Of a stretch of 64,000 bases of DNA, positions 16,355-25,765 are shown piece after piece. Each line of letters begins with the position of its first letter. The stretch's first letter is position 1. This stretch comes from Alcanivoracaceae bacterium (GTDB lineage Bacteria; Pseudomonadota; Gammaproteobacteria; Xanthomonadales; Marinicellaceae), in NCBI GenBank assembly GCA_016744455.1, contig JADGEI010000003.1, forward strand, positions 124,001 to 188,000, in the 5' to 3' direction. The notes beneath the pieces were generated by a model. It did no database searches and had not been told where the DNA came from. It saw only the letters and a list, made by a program, of their open reading frames with translations. The translations under genes were made by a program, and so were the position numbers.

Positions 16355-17998
16355 ATGAAACACCTTATTTTTTTACTCATTTCCTCAAATATTTTAGCGC
16401 AAATCCCTCCTTTAACACCTGCTGTTGATCCAATTGGTAATAGTTCAACACCTGATAAGATTTTACTAGGGAAGGTTTTATACTGGGATGAACAACTTTC
16501 ATCAACCAAAACGGTAGCCTGTGCTTCTTGCCATATTTTTTCTTCAGGGGGTACAGACCCAAGAGCCATTAGCAATAATCCTTTCTCAATTAACGCTGGC
16601 TTTGACGGAATCATGGGAACAAATGATGACGTAACGGGTTCAATGGGTGTTCCTGAAAGCGGTGTTAATGGTAATTATATTTACAATAGCATACATGGAT
16701 ATAATCCACAGGTTACAGGTAGAAGGTCGCCAGCTTCAATAAATGCTGGTTATGCTCATGAACTGTTCTTTGATGGGCGTGCTAGTAGTCAATTTTTGGA
16801 TCCAATTACCAGTAATGTTATTTTAACAAACGGGGCCGCTCTTGAATCTCAAGCTGCAGGCCCACCTATTAGTTCGATTGAAATGGGACATAATAATAGG
16901 CAATGGAGCTCTGTTATCAATGCCGTTGAGACAGCTCATCCATTAGCATTAAGCCCTTTTGTATCTAACTCCTTATTAAACTGGATTAATACCCAAAATT
17001 ATTTTCAACTTTTTGAAAAAACCTTTGGGACCCCTGAGATCACTGCTGCAAAAATTGCCATGGCAATTGCAGCCTATGAACGTTCTTTGTATTCAAATCA
17101 AGCCCCTTTTGATTTAATGATAGCAACCAATGACAATTCTTATCTTACAATTCAAGAACGCGCTGGCTTTCAATTATTCCAATCTCAAGGTTGCAATACA
17201 TGCCATTCAGGAGCCTTATTTTCTGATGAACTATTTCATAATATAGGTGTACGCCCAAATATTGAGGACAGTGGCCGTTTTGCTGTTACTGGACTAGAGT
17301 CAGATAGAGGGCGATTTAAAACCACATCTTTACGTAATTTGCAATATAGGACTTCATTTATGCATAATGGGAGGTTATCTACTTTAGAACAAGTGGTTGA
17401 ATTTTATAACCGTGGAGGAGATTTTAACAACCCAAACTTAGACACAAGAATACAACCTTTGTTTCTATCTCCGACTCAAAAATCAAGTTTAGTTGCCTTT
17501 CTAGGCCATGCTTTAACTGATCCAAGAGTAACCAATGAAACTGGGCCATTTGCTCACCCTCAACTTTATGCTCTAAGCTCAAGGGCTCCACATGTTTCAG
17601 GAGATGGTGTAGTTGGGACTGATGGAAAAATACCACAACTTACCGCCATAGAACCTCCGTTATTAGGCAATGAAAACTTTACAGTTGCTGTAGAAAATGC
17701 ATTGGTAGGTAATTTATCAACATTTGTTGTCGCTTTAAATGACCCTGGAATAGATGACTTGCCAAGTCAATCCACTAGTCTTTTTTATGAAACAGGTATT
17801 CTACAAGGCAGTAATAATGGACATCTATCATTAAGTATTGAATTACCAAGTGATCCTAATATGATCGGAACTACATTATATGCACGCTGGTATATAACTG
17901 ACTCTCAGGCGATTAATGGTTATGCGATATCACCTCTTCTTGAATTTACTTTATTTGCACCAACTGTTGTTGTTTTTTCTGATTCATTTGATACTTAA
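16355..17998 (+). CDS. Di-heme cytochrome-c peroxidase/MauG-like exported protein with C-terminal extension
   Basis: From the ATG at 16355 a signal peptide (KHLIFLLISSNILAQ) precedes a bacterial di-heme peroxidase domain. CASCH near residue 50 and CNTCH near residue 283 are the two heme-binding CxxCH sites, and FMHNGRLSTLEQVVEFYNRG is the usual C-terminal segment. A GTG at 16313 would add 14 residues before the signal peptide and is less likely. About 150 extra residues follow the peroxidase domain and end in VVVFSDSFDT, a terminus shared with two other secreted proteins here. Its last 15 bases overlap the convergent Dyp gene. Confidence 0.85.
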   Translation: MKHLIFLLISSNILAQIPPLTPAVDPIGNSSTPDKILLGKVLYWDEQLSSTKTVACASCHIFSSGGTDPRAISNNPFSINAGFDGIMGTNDDVTGSMGVPESGVNGNYIYNSIHGYNPQVTGRRSPASINAGYAHELFFDGRASSQFLDPITSNVILTNGAALESQAAGPPISSIEMGHNNRQWSSVINAVETAHPLALSPFVSNSLLNWINTQNYFQLFEKTFGTPEITAAKIAMAIAAYERSLYSNQAPFDLMIATNDNSYLTIQERAGFQLFQSQGCNTCHSGALFSDELFHNIGVRPNIEDSGRFAVTGLESDRGRFKTTSLRNLQYRTSFMHNGRLSTLEQVVEFYNRGGDFNNPNLDTRIQPLFLSPTQKSSLVAFLGHALTDPRVTNETGPFAHPQLYALSSRAPHVSGDGVVGTDGKIPQLTAIEPPLLGNENFTVAVENALVGNLSTFVVALNDPGIDDLPSQSTSLFYETGILQGSNNGHLSLSIELPSDPNMIGTTLYARWYITDSQAINGYAISPLLEFTLFAPTVVVFSDSFDT

Positions 17999-18850
17999 TA
18001 TACTATCCTTTACTGAGGGGCAATAAAAATAAGCACTATTAAGTATCCGTGAAAAGGTAAATAATGCATCTGTAATACCATCAGTTAAGCCAGCCATTCG
18101 TCGCATTTGCACTTCAAATCTATCTAAGTTTTCACAATAGGCTAAAAACATCAATCCGTCTCCATGCTCATTTGAGAATGGCATAGAACGACGTAAGATA
18201 TCTGCATTAATTTCAAAGGTTCCTTGATCCGACCGATTAACATGCGAACTTGCAGGTGCATTTGATAATTCTTTATTATCTGACAACCTCCTACCAATTG
18301 TATTATCTTTTAATGTTTGAGAGAATTGAGAGAACTTAGTCAAATCATGTAACCATTGTTGAACCACAACAAAACTTGAGCCATCATCACGAACCACAGC
18401 TGAAACAGCATCATTTCCAGTAGGGTTTTCAGTCCCATCTTCATAACCAGTTAAATCATGGCCCATTTCATCAATTTCAGCCTTATATCGGAATCCATTA
18501 ACCAATAGTTTAACTGAAAAATATTTATCAAGTTTTTTTAAAATAGCTAATGACTTTTGAGTAACCATACCTGGCTCATAGTCTCTAATTAACAGAAATA
18601 GATCTCCATGGGTTGCCGGTACCTCGACACTAGCTTCAATATCAGGAAATTGGCGGTAACCCTTTATATTGAGATCAAGTTTTTTCAATGTATTCTGCCC
18701 AAAACCAATAACTAAGTGTTCATCAATTATTAATGATGAAAAGAGTGATAACACATGTTGTTTATCAATACCCGCTTTTAAATTTAAGAGTAAAAATCGC
18801 CCAAATGGTAAGGCTTCATCTAATAGTGCTGGTTGTGTGTTTTTAATCAT
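17984..18850 (-). CDS. Dyp-type heme peroxidase
   Basis: The 288-residue protein carries the Dyp hallmarks: GYEDGTENP with the distal Asp of GxxDG, the proximal heme His in SSHVNRSD, and the distal Arg in ILRRSMPF. There is no signal peptide, so it is cytosolic, and no encapsulin gene lies nearby. It oxidises various substrates with H2O2. The gene is monocistronic and convergent with the di-heme peroxidase gene, sharing 15 terminal bases, so two unrelated peroxidases lie tail to tail. Confidence 0.9.
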   Translation of the reverse strand: MIKNTQPALLDEALPFGRFLLLNLKAGIDKQHVLSLFSSLIIDEHLVIGFGQNTLKKLDLNIKGYRQFPDIEASVEVPATHGDLFLLIRDYEPGMVTQKSLAILKKLDKYFSVKLLVNGFRYKAEIDEMGHDLTGYEDGTENPTGNDAVSAVVRDDGSSFVVVQQWLHDLTKFSQFSQTLKDNTIGRRLSDNKELSNAPASSHVNRSDQGTFEINADILRRSMPFSNEHGDGLMFLAYCENLDRFEVQMRRMAGLTDGITDALFTFSRILNSAYFYCPSVKDSILSIK

Positions 18851-18894
18851 AATTGTAGTATAATCTTGCTATTAAAAATATCAAGGTAATAAAA

Positions 18895-20145
18895 ATGCAA
18901 GATCATACTATACCACTTATCCAAAGTGATGCTGTTTTATTTGGTGTATTAGCTGCTATTTTAGGCTTAGTCTTTTATACACAACAACATAAAGCTAAAT
19001 TCTGGCAAAAATTTTATGGTGTTGTGCCTGCATTGTTACTGTGTTATTTCTTACCTTCATTATTGAATACTTTTGGTCTTATATCGCATGATTCAAAACT
19101 TTATTATGTCGCTTCACGTTATTTATTACCTGCTGCTTTAGTCTTATTAACCTTAAGTGTTGATCTAAAAGGAATCGTCCGATTAGGCCCAAAAGCAGGC
19201 ATTATGTTTTTAACTGGCACTTTTGGTATTATCATTGGAGGCCCGATTGCCTTTATTGTTGTACGTAGCGTATTCCCGGAAACATTTGCAGGCAGTGCAG
19301 CTGATGATATTTGGCATGGAATGACCACACTTGCAGGCTCATGGATTGGTGGAGGTGCAAATCAAGCTGCGATGAAAGAAATCTTTGAAGTACCAGACGA
19401 TGCTTTTACCAAAATGATAGCAGTAGATGTATTATGGGCAAATTTATGGATGGCAATTTTATTAATTATGGCTAAACGTGCCGAAAAAATTGATAAAAAA
19501 ACTGGAGCGGATGTCTCAGCAATTGAAAGAATTAAATTAAAAATGGAAACCTTTCAATCTCAAAATGCGCGTAATGTTAACTTAAACGACCTTATATTTA
19601 TACTTGCAATCGCTTTTCTTGTCACTGCAATTGGGCATGCCTTTGCCAATTGGATTGCACCTATTATCAATGAAAACTATCCTTCTCTAAAAAAACTTAG
19701 CCTTGGCAAAGAATTCTTTTGGTTAGTCGTAGTTGCCACAACCTTAGGCGTCATTCTTTCATTTAGCAAAGCTAAAAAACTTGAAGGTGGAGGAGCTTCA
19801 GCTGTTGGTTCTGTTTTCATTTATATTTTAGTTGCAACCATTGGACTTCATATGGATGTCATGAAAATATTTGATGACCCTGTAGTTTTCCTAATTGGTG
19901 GAATTTGGATAGGTATTCATGCCATTTTACTATTAGTTGTTGGTAAACTTATTAAGGCACCATTGTTTTTCCTTGCTGTAGGTTCTCAAGCTAATGTTGG
20001 AGGTGCTGCATCTGCCCCTGTTGTTGCAAGTGCTTTCCATACATCACTTGCTCCAGTTGGTGTTTTATTAGCTGTTTTTGGTTATGCTATTGGAACCTAT
20101 GGAGCTTGGTTTACAGGTATTTTATTGCAAATGATTGCGCACTAA
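18895..20145 (+). CDS. DUF819 family integral membrane protein
   Basis: The 416-residue protein has about ten hydrophobic segments. A glycine-rich SWIGGGANQAAMKE motif in the middle and AVGSQANVGGAASAPVVASAF near the C-terminus are characteristic of DUF819 (YjcL-like) transporters, which are related in fold to sodium-dependent carriers. The substrate is unknown. It is divergent from the Dyp peroxidase gene, with 44 bp between starts. Confidence 0.85.
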   Translation: MQDHTIPLIQSDAVLFGVLAAILGLVFYTQQHKAKFWQKFYGVVPALLLCYFLPSLLNTFGLISHDSKLYYVASRYLLPAALVLLTLSVDLKGIVRLGPKAGIMFLTGTFGIIIGGPIAFIVVRSVFPETFAGSAADDIWHGMTTLAGSWIGGGANQAAMKEIFEVPDDAFTKMIAVDVLWANLWMAILLIMAKRAEKIDKKTGADVSAIERIKLKMETFQSQNARNVNLNDLIFILAIAFLVTAIGHAFANWIAPIINENYPSLKKLSLGKEFFWLVVVATTLGVILSFSKAKKLEGGGASAVGSVFIYILVATIGLHMDVMKIFDDPVVFLIGGIWIGIHAILLLVVGKLIKAPLFFLAVGSQANVGGAASAPVVASAFHTSLAPVGVLLAVFGYAIGTYGAWFTGILLQMIAH

Positions 20146-20437
20146 AGATGAAATATTGGTGCGACTAATACTTAAAGCGAGCTAACTATAAATATGGGTT
20201 ACTTGTTTGAAAAATTACAAAGCTACCATTGGACTGCGAGTGACTCACATGCATGAAATTAAAGCTTTAGGTATTTTCGATATCACCGTACACAATAAAC
20301 GTAGCTTTCTCAACAAAAAAACCTGTAAAGAACACTTTACAGGTTTCATTAATAACTTAAATAAGTTTAGAAAATATTTTTAACTAAAAACTTTAGACGA
20401 CTCAAGGTACATGTCATTAACTGACAAAAAACACTTA
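20146..20437. other. Intergenic region holding a minus-strand terminator
   Basis: These 292 bp lie between the DUF819 and TPR genes. The only structure found is the terminator at 20314-20346. A 44-codon frame on the plus strand (20249-20383) runs through that hairpin and is not called. Confidence 0.5.
20314..20346 (-). terminator. Rho-independent terminator of the TonB-system operon
   Basis: Twelve-base perfect stem (AAACCTGTAAAG at 20319-20330, CTTTACAGGTTT at 20335-20346) with a 4-base loop. On the minus strand it is followed by seven thymines. It sits about 90 bp past the TPR gene stop. Confidence 0.88.
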
Positions 20438-21757
20438 TTAAGCTTCTTTATTGTTTTCTTTTGACTCTAATGTTTTCTTAGTCTTTTCTTCTAGTTCAAT
20501 CTTACTTTTAGCTAAATCTTCTATTAACTTAATTTCTCTTAAAGTATGTTGTTCCCAAGCTCGAGCATCTTTTAAGATTTTTTTAGTTTGCTTAGCTGAA
20601 CGAAAAGCTTGTAAGGCTTTATGGTGTTTCTTTAGGTTTGAATAAGACATTCCCATTAAAAGATAATTGTTACCTGGGTTTTTTAATCCACCTTTTTCAG
20701 AAGCTTTCATCGTTGCATTCGCAGCTTTAGTGTATTCGCCAGCATCAAAATAAACACCTGCTAAACGTGCAAATAACGCACCTTTGCTAGATAATTTCGC
20801 TGCCTGTTCTAATACAGGAATTGCTTTGTCATGCTGATTTGCTTGTGCCCATGTATTACCAAGTGTTTCAATATTCTTCTGAGATTTTTCGATTTTACCA
20901 TCGTTCATCCCTTTTTCCATTAATTTGGCAGCCTTATAAGGCGCATCCTGCCCTAAAAACATGTAAGCAAGATTTAGTACATCCTTACCTTTTGGTAGCT
21001 CTCCATTAAGGTAGATGGAATCATAAATCGCTAGTCGCCTCATGTCTTGGCCTAATTCACCATACATTCCTGCTAATTGCTTTAAGTAAGTTGTTTTAGG
21101 ATAAAGTGCAACCAATTGCTCATAGGTTTCTGCCGTCTTTTTAAAATCGCCTTTTTCATAATATAAGGCAGATTTCAAACGTAACCACGTCTCTTTAACC
21201 TTACGACCTGCTTTGTTTTCTAGCTCAACGGCAGTATCAACATGACTCAAAGCCTTAGCATATCTCTTTTGTTGGTAGTGTGCTTGAGCCAACATAATAT
21301 GAGCTGTAGGTGTAGCCTTAGGTGTAGCAGATAACCACTCATTCATGTACTTTATACAAGCATCGTATTTTTCAAGTTGAAAATTCAATTGTGCAATTGT
21401 ATATTTTGCTTGTAAAGCTAATGCAGCAGGAGTTTCTTCTATATTAATAACCTCCATATACGCATTGACTGCATTGGTGTAATCTTCCTTTGATGCATAA
21501 ATGAATGCATAAAAGTTCCACATTTGTGATTTACCATATCCAGTAACTTTACCACGATTTTTTAACACATCTAGAACTGCAAGAGCTTCTGTATGTTTAT
21601 CAGCTTCTGTCAGCTCTTGAGCCTCCATCAATTTTTCAAAGGTTTTGGCGTCAATTGCTCCTGTAGCCTTTTCTTTTTCATCATGTCGTCCTGCATTAGC
21701 AAAGACAGAAACAAGTAAAGTGACTACAATTAAGAGTTGTTTAATTTTTGTCATCAT
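20438..21757 (-). CDS. Exported tetratricopeptide-repeat protein of the TonB cluster
   Basis: The 439-residue protein has a signal peptide (QLLIVVTLLVSVFANAG) followed by an almost wholly helical array of TPR-like repeats, for instance AQAHYQQKRYAKALSHVDT, ALYYEKGDFKKTAETYEQL and LAGVYFDAGEYTKAANATM. The tail is charged and lysine-rich. It is the last gene of the cluster, 10 bp after tonB. TPR proteins at this position accompany TonB2/TtpC-type systems and are thought to be periplasmic partners of the energy complex. No catalytic motif is seen. Confidence 0.87.
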   Translation of the reverse strand: MMTKIKQLLIVVTLLVSVFANAGRHDEKEKATGAIDAKTFEKLMEAQELTEADKHTEALAVLDVLKNRGKVTGYGKSQMWNFYAFIYASKEDYTNAVNAYMEVINIEETPAALALQAKYTIAQLNFQLEKYDACIKYMNEWLSATPKATPTAHIMLAQAHYQQKRYAKALSHVDTAVELENKAGRKVKETWLRLKSALYYEKGDFKKTAETYEQLVALYPKTTYLKQLAGMYGELGQDMRRLAIYDSIYLNGELPKGKDVLNLAYMFLGQDAPYKAAKLMEKGMNDGKIEKSQKNIETLGNTWAQANQHDKAIPVLEQAAKLSSKGALFARLAGVYFDAGEYTKAANATMKASEKGGLKNPGNNYLLMGMSYSNLKKHHKALQAFRSAKQTKKILKDARAWEQHTLREIKLIEDLAKSKIELEEKTKKTLESKENNKEA

Positions 21758-21767
21758 ATTCTCCTAA

Positions 21768-22382
21768 TTATTCAGCAAGTTTAAACGTTATTCTGGTTCT
21801 TACACCATGAACAGCCATCGGTACACCGTCTTCAACTCGCGGTTTATATTTATAACGTAAGGCTGATTTTATTGCAGCTCTATTAAATATGTTAGCGGGT
21901 TCTGCTTCAACTACAACAGGGTTTTCAACAGTGCCTTGTTTTGTCACGGTGTATTGTAGAATTACATAACCTTCAATACCTCTTGATGATGCCCGAGATG
22001 GATACTGAGGAGCAACTTTAACAATTGGCAAGTATTCACCATCAGATGCAGATAAGCCAGTACCAATACTTAAGTCTAAATCTGCAGACATACTATCTGG
22101 TGCATTAATTGCTCCGATATTTGAGTCCGCATCTATATTATCAAAGTCTTGTTGTGGAATATCTGGAGGAGGTTGTTTATCGACTTTTGGTTTTTCTGGC
22201 TTCTGCACTTCTCTATTTGCCATTGTCTCAACTTCTGGCATAAAGATATTAGGCATCTTTATGCTTTGTGATTTATCTAAATCAAGATCACCCATTTCAA
22301 TTAGTGCAACCATCAACATAATTAATGCTGCAGTTACTACAAATGCCAAAGGCACCGTAATAATGGCTCTTTTAATAACCAT
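21768..22382 (-). CDS. tonB: TonB energy transducer
   Basis: The 204-residue protein is short, as in TonB2-type transducers. It has an N-terminal anchor (TVPLAFVVTAALIMLMVAL), a proline-rich spacer (QKPEKPKVDKQPPPDIPQQ), and a C-terminal TonB domain with YPSRASSRGIEGYVILQYTV and the YKPRVEDG strand. It should connect the ExbB/ExbD/TtpC-like motor in the inner membrane to the TonB box of outer-membrane receptors. It is 16 bp downstream of exbD. Confidence 0.93.
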   Translation of the reverse strand: MVIKRAIITVPLAFVVTAALIMLMVALIEMGDLDLDKSQSIKMPNIFMPEVETMANREVQKPEKPKVDKQPPPDIPQQDFDNIDADSNIGAINAPDSMSADLDLSIGTGLSASDGEYLPIVKVAPQYPSRASSRGIEGYVILQYTVTKQGTVENPVVVEAEPANIFNRAAIKSALRYKYKPRVEDGVPMAVHGVRTRITFKLAE

Positions 22383-22398
22383 AATGATTAGCTCCTAT

Positions 22399-22809
22399 TT
22401 ATTGAGTGGTTGATAATGATATTTTACCAGGATCGACAATCTCTCTAGCAGCATCTAGTACAGCAGTAAATGTTTTCACTGAAGCTAATTCATCTGCCTG
22501 TATCACAACACCACCTTCTGGATTTTCAGCGTGTAAACGTTGTATATTTGCTTTTACCGACCTTACATCAATACGACGCTTATCCATCCATATTGAATTA
22601 TCAGGATTGATTGCAATTAATACTGTTGTATCGTCTTTCTTATTGGACGTGCTCGCTTCTGGGCGATTAATTTCCACACCCGTTTCTTTAATAAATGTGG
22701 CAGTCACAATAAAGAAAATTAACATGATAAATACCACGTCTAACATTGGAGTCAAATCAATGGCTCCTTCTTCTTCACCTGCTGCTTCTGATAGAAAACT
22801 TCTACGCAT
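22399..22809 (-). CDS. exbD: ExbD/TolR-type proton channel subunit
   Basis: The 136-residue protein has a short cytoplasmic start, then DLTPMLDVVFIMLIFFIVTA, where the membrane-embedded aspartate of LDVVF is the proton-carrying residue of the family, and a periplasmic domain with VVIQADELASVKTFTAVLD. It forms the motor with ExbB. A 170-bp gap with an imperfect long hairpin separates it from exbB upstream. Confidence 0.93.
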   Translation of the reverse strand: MRRSFLSEAAGEEEGAIDLTPMLDVVFIMLIFFIVTATFIKETGVEINRPEASTSNKKDDTTVLIAINPDNSIWMDKRRIDVRSVKANIQRLHAENPEGGVVIQADELASVKTFTAVLDAAREIVDPGKISLSTTQ

Positions 22810-22868
22810 AGTTCTTCTCTTTTAATTGTTTGTTTATTAAGTACACTTTGTTCTAAGATTATTGGTCT

Positions 22869-22969
22869 CTTTAGTTATATAAGGCCCTTCAGTACAAGGC
22901 GGAAAATGCAGTTTGAAAATTATAAATTTGCATTTTCCAACGCTTAACTGGCAGAAACACAGAAAACTA
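22869..22969 (-). other. Structured spacer between exbB and exbD
   Basis: A perfect 10-base inverted repeat GGAAAATGCA/TGCATTTTCC (22901-22910, 22929-22938) lies inside a wider imperfect one that pairs CTTTAGTT (near 22869) with AACTAAAG (near 22962). No T-tract follows, so it is more likely an RNA processing or stabilising hairpin than a terminator. Other neighbouring cistrons in this cluster are 0-16 bp apart, so the size of this gap stands out. Confidence 0.5.
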
Positions 22970-22979
22970 AAGTCGCCAA

Positions 22980-23510
22980 TTAGTCTTCAAAAGTTAAGTG
23001 TTCCTCTGTTAAATTACTTTCTTTATCAGCTAATTGTGTAACAAATGTGTTTGCAAATACACCCGAAAGTGCTACTACCATTCCTGCCATAGTTGGAATA
23101 GTAGATTTTGAAACACCACTTGCCATTGATTTCGCATCACCACCACCGGTTGCTGCCAGTGTTGAGAAAACTTCAATCATTCCTGTAACCGTTCCTAGCA
23201 ATCCCAATAAAGGGCATAATGCTATCAGGGTTTTTATCAATGAAATATTGTGATTTATTTTCTCTTGGACCTCGGAAACCAATTTCTGTCTAATGGCATG
23301 AGCATTCCATGATTTGTGTTCACTGCGCGAAGTCCAAATTTTTAGGACTTTGGCAAAATCATGTTTGTAACTAAATCTTAGGTATAAATATTTATCTAAA
23401 ATCATTGCCCACATAATAAAAGTTGTCGCTGCAATTACATACAGCACAGGACCGCCTTTATTAAAGAAATTATCAATAGCTTCAAATACATCTTGTAAAA
23501 ATATAAGCAT
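22980..23510 (-). CDS. exbB: ExbB-type MotA/TolQ/ExbB proton channel
   Basis: The 176-residue protein has three membrane segments: VLYVIAATTFIMWAMILDKY near residue 20, TLIALCPLLGLLGTVTGMIE around residue 92 with the conserved G-L-L-G-T-V-T-G, and TIPTMAGMVVALSGVFANTF near 140. It is the short ExbB2-like form. It begins 12 bp after the TtpC-like gene stop, with which it should form the inner-membrane motor. Confidence 0.93.
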   Translation of the reverse strand: MLIFLQDVFEAIDNFFNKGGPVLYVIAATTFIMWAMILDKYLYLRFSYKHDFAKVLKIWTSRSEHKSWNAHAIRQKLVSEVQEKINHNISLIKTLIALCPLLGLLGTVTGMIEVFSTLAATGGGDAKSMASGVSKSTIPTMAGMVVALSGVFANTFVTQLADKESNLTEEHLTFED

Positions 23511-23522
23511 GCTATTCTCCGA

Positions 23523-24869
23523 TTATTTTCTCTCAGCTCTTTCTGCCAATATTCCAGCACTTTGCTCTTCTAACACATGCATAATGCCTTTTGCTTTTCC
23601 ACTTAAAAAAGTATGTAATAACAATATTGGGATTGCTGCAATTAGGCCTAGTACTGTTGTTACCAAAGCACCTGATATGCCTCCAGCCATACGTTTTGGA
23701 TCACCTGCACCAAAAATAGTAATCGCCTGGAATACCAATATCATACCTGTTACAGTTCCTAATAAACCAAGCAATGGAGCTACCATTGAAATGATTTTTA
23801 ATAGTGGTAGCGATTTATTAATAGCAGTTCTCTCTTTTAATATTGCTTCCCCTAAACGTAGTTCCAATGTCTCTACATCTGCAGTTTTGTTTGCTTCTGC
23901 TGCCATTAAAACACGGCCTAATGGATTTTTGTCTGACAAGGCGTCAGATTTAATTTGTTTTTTCACTCTCGATGAAACACCACCAAGAACAATAAATCTC
24001 CACAACGAAAGTAATATACCAAATACAGCAACACCTGAAATAATATAGCCAACTAACTTACCTTCATGCCATTTTTCTTCTAATGTAGGTGTATTAATAA
24101 GTGCAGTTAAATAACCACCACCTGCTGGGCCTGTTGGGTCAATTCCAACTGGTGAAAAACCTGAAGTTGCATTTTGTAAATCACCAGCACCCGATTGATA
24201 ATCTGAAGGTTGTCTCGCTAACACACTTAACGCACCAGTTTCAGATTTATATTCTAAGTAATCACCGTTTGAAAGCATGTTAAACACACCTACACGAACA
24301 ACTTCTTGTTGCCCTTCAACTCCAACTTTTGCTTGATACTTAACAACATTACCCGATTCTGTTATTTCTTGATGCATCTCATACCAAACACGTTCAATAT
24401 CTTCCATCGAAGGTAAATCTGTTGATGAGTTCATTTTTTTAATTAGTGAATTTAAAAACTCAACCCTATCACCATATTGAGTTGTGGTAATTGAATGTTC
24501 AAATCTTACACGTAAGTCCGCTGCTGATGATGTTAAATGTCCAAACAATTCTTTTAGAGAGCCTAATCTTTCATCACGTTGTTTTCTTTTTTCTTCTACA
24601 ATCAATTCATTATCATTAAATTGTACTTCCATCGTTGCCGCTTTTCTTTCTAATGCTGCAATTTGTGCTTTGGTTTCACGGATAAGCCTTTCTTGCTCTT
24701 GCTTTTGTTTGATAAATTGTTGTTCTCGTTTTTTATTATCGGCACTATCGGCTGTGCGACCTGCTTTTACTTTTTTAAGTAAATCACTCATTGACAAGTC
24801 AACTGCTACAACCAATGTAGAACTAGCAAAAATTAAAGCCAACAGTGTTATTATTTTAGATGTTTTCAT
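23523..24869 (-). CDS. TtpC-like ExbB family protein with periplasmic coiled-coil domain
   Basis: The 448-residue protein has a signal/anchor (KIITLLALIFASSTLVVAVD), a coiled coil (about residues 35-110, rich in K/E/Q heptads), a middle globular region, and a C-terminal ExbB-like channel with LPLLKIISMVAPLLGLLGTV and MAGGISGALVTTVLGLIAAI. This size and order match TtpC of Vibrio TonB2 systems (about 450 residues). It directly overlaps the DUF3450 gene stop by one base. It probably extends the energy-coupling complex into the periplasm. Confidence 0.9.
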   Translation of the reverse strand: MKTSKIITLLALIFASSTLVVAVDLSMSDLLKKVKAGRTADSADNKKREQQFIKQKQEQERLIRETKAQIAALERKAATMEVQFNDNELIVEEKRKQRDERLGSLKELFGHLTSSAADLRVRFEHSITTTQYGDRVEFLNSLIKKMNSSTDLPSMEDIERVWYEMHQEITESGNVVKYQAKVGVEGQQEVVRVGVFNMLSNGDYLEYKSETGALSVLARQPSDYQSGAGDLQNATSGFSPVGIDPTGPAGGGYLTALINTPTLEEKWHEGKLVGYIISGVAVFGILLSLWRFIVLGGVSSRVKKQIKSDALSDKNPLGRVLMAAEANKTADVETLELRLGEAILKERTAINKSLPLLKIISMVAPLLGLLGTVTGMILVFQAITIFGAGDPKRMAGGISGALVTTVLGLIAAIPILLLHTFLSGKAKGIMHVLEEQSAGILAERAERK

Positions 24870-25642
24870 TATTTAGCTCCTTTTGGTGCAGTAATTGGTA
24901 ATGTCATAACACCAATCGAGGCTTGTTTATTGGCCATCTTGATACCATTTTTAATTGAATTTCTATAAGTTCCATTATCCAATTCAACCCATGATTTTGT
25001 TGCTTTATCAAAGACAGCACTTAGTTTAGTGTCTTTAGTTTGTGCGACCATGGCAATACGTCCAACTCTTAAAATATTGACATCATGTTCTTGGCCGTTA
25101 ATAGTTATAATTTTTGAATAGGAATCCATTTTTCGACCGTATTCATTCTCAATTTGATAGACCTCTAAAACTTGTCTAAATTTCTCAGAAATATCCACTT
25201 CTGACTTTTCTATGTTTTCTTCTAGAAACAAAATACGTTCAGCACGTTCTTGTTCATGGAATGGTAAATCTAGTTCAACGAATTGACCTAAACTTTCCAC
25301 CATTTTAATAATCAATGGCAACATTTGACGTTCAATTAATGCCACTTGAGCTGTAGAATTTTCAAATTTTTCAATCAAAGCCATTTGACTTTGGATCTGA
25401 GTTGATAGCTGGTTGTTATATACTTTAAGCCCATCAACTTGCTTAAGTAAGCTCCGGTACTCAGTCAAACGTGCTTGTGACGAGTCAACTATTTTATCTA
25501 CTTTAGCTTGTGATTTTTGTGCATCTTTAACCTTAGCATCGCCCGTTTTCACAATTCCATCGAGTTGAGCAAAACTAGCCGTTGCACTAATAGCCAGCGT
25601 TAAAGCCAGATACTTTCTAAATTTATTAATTTTTGTGCCCAT
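24869..25642 (-). CDS. DUF3450 family exported coiled-coil protein
   Basis: The 257-residue protein has a signal peptide (YLALTLAISATASFAQ), then a long helical region (residues 30-150) with heptad character, and a small beta domain near the end containing DTKLSAVFDKATKSWVELD. This combination, directly upstream of a TtpC-like gene, is the DUF3450 family. It should be a periplasmic accessory of the TonB motor. A terminator-like structure separates it from the receptor gene upstream. Confidence 0.88.
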   Translation of the reverse strand: MGTKINKFRKYLALTLAISATASFAQLDGIVKTGDAKVKDAQKSQAKVDKIVDSSQARLTEYRSLLKQVDGLKVYNNQLSTQIQSQMALIEKFENSTAQVALIERQMLPLIIKMVESLGQFVELDLPFHEQERAERILFLEENIEKSEVDISEKFRQVLEVYQIENEYGRKMDSYSKIITINGQEHDVNILRVGRIAMVAQTKDTKLSAVFDKATKSWVELDNGTYRNSIKNGIKMANKQASIGVMTLPITAPKGAK

Positions 25643-25672
25643 TGTTATTAATCTCTCTTTTTATATATTTTC

Positions 25673-25710
25673 TTTAAAAAAATGCCCGCTATAACACATA
25701 TAGCAGGCAT
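25673..25710 (-). terminator. Terminator or attenuator between the receptor and the energizing genes
   Basis: Twelve-base stem (25682-25693 with 25699-25710, one G-U pair on the minus strand) and a 5-base loop, followed on the minus strand by seven thymines. It lies 56 bases past the receptor stop and before the DUF3450 gene, so part of the receptor mRNA probably ends here. Confidence 0.8.
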
Positions 25711-25765
25711 CTTTGACTACTTTTAAATTATGTTAACAATTTTATTGTTAAACACAATGTTTTAC

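Noticed and set aside
20249-20383. 44-codon plus-strand frame
   Set aside because: It runs through a strong minus-strand terminator hairpin, has no Shine-Dalgarno sequence and no recognisable product.
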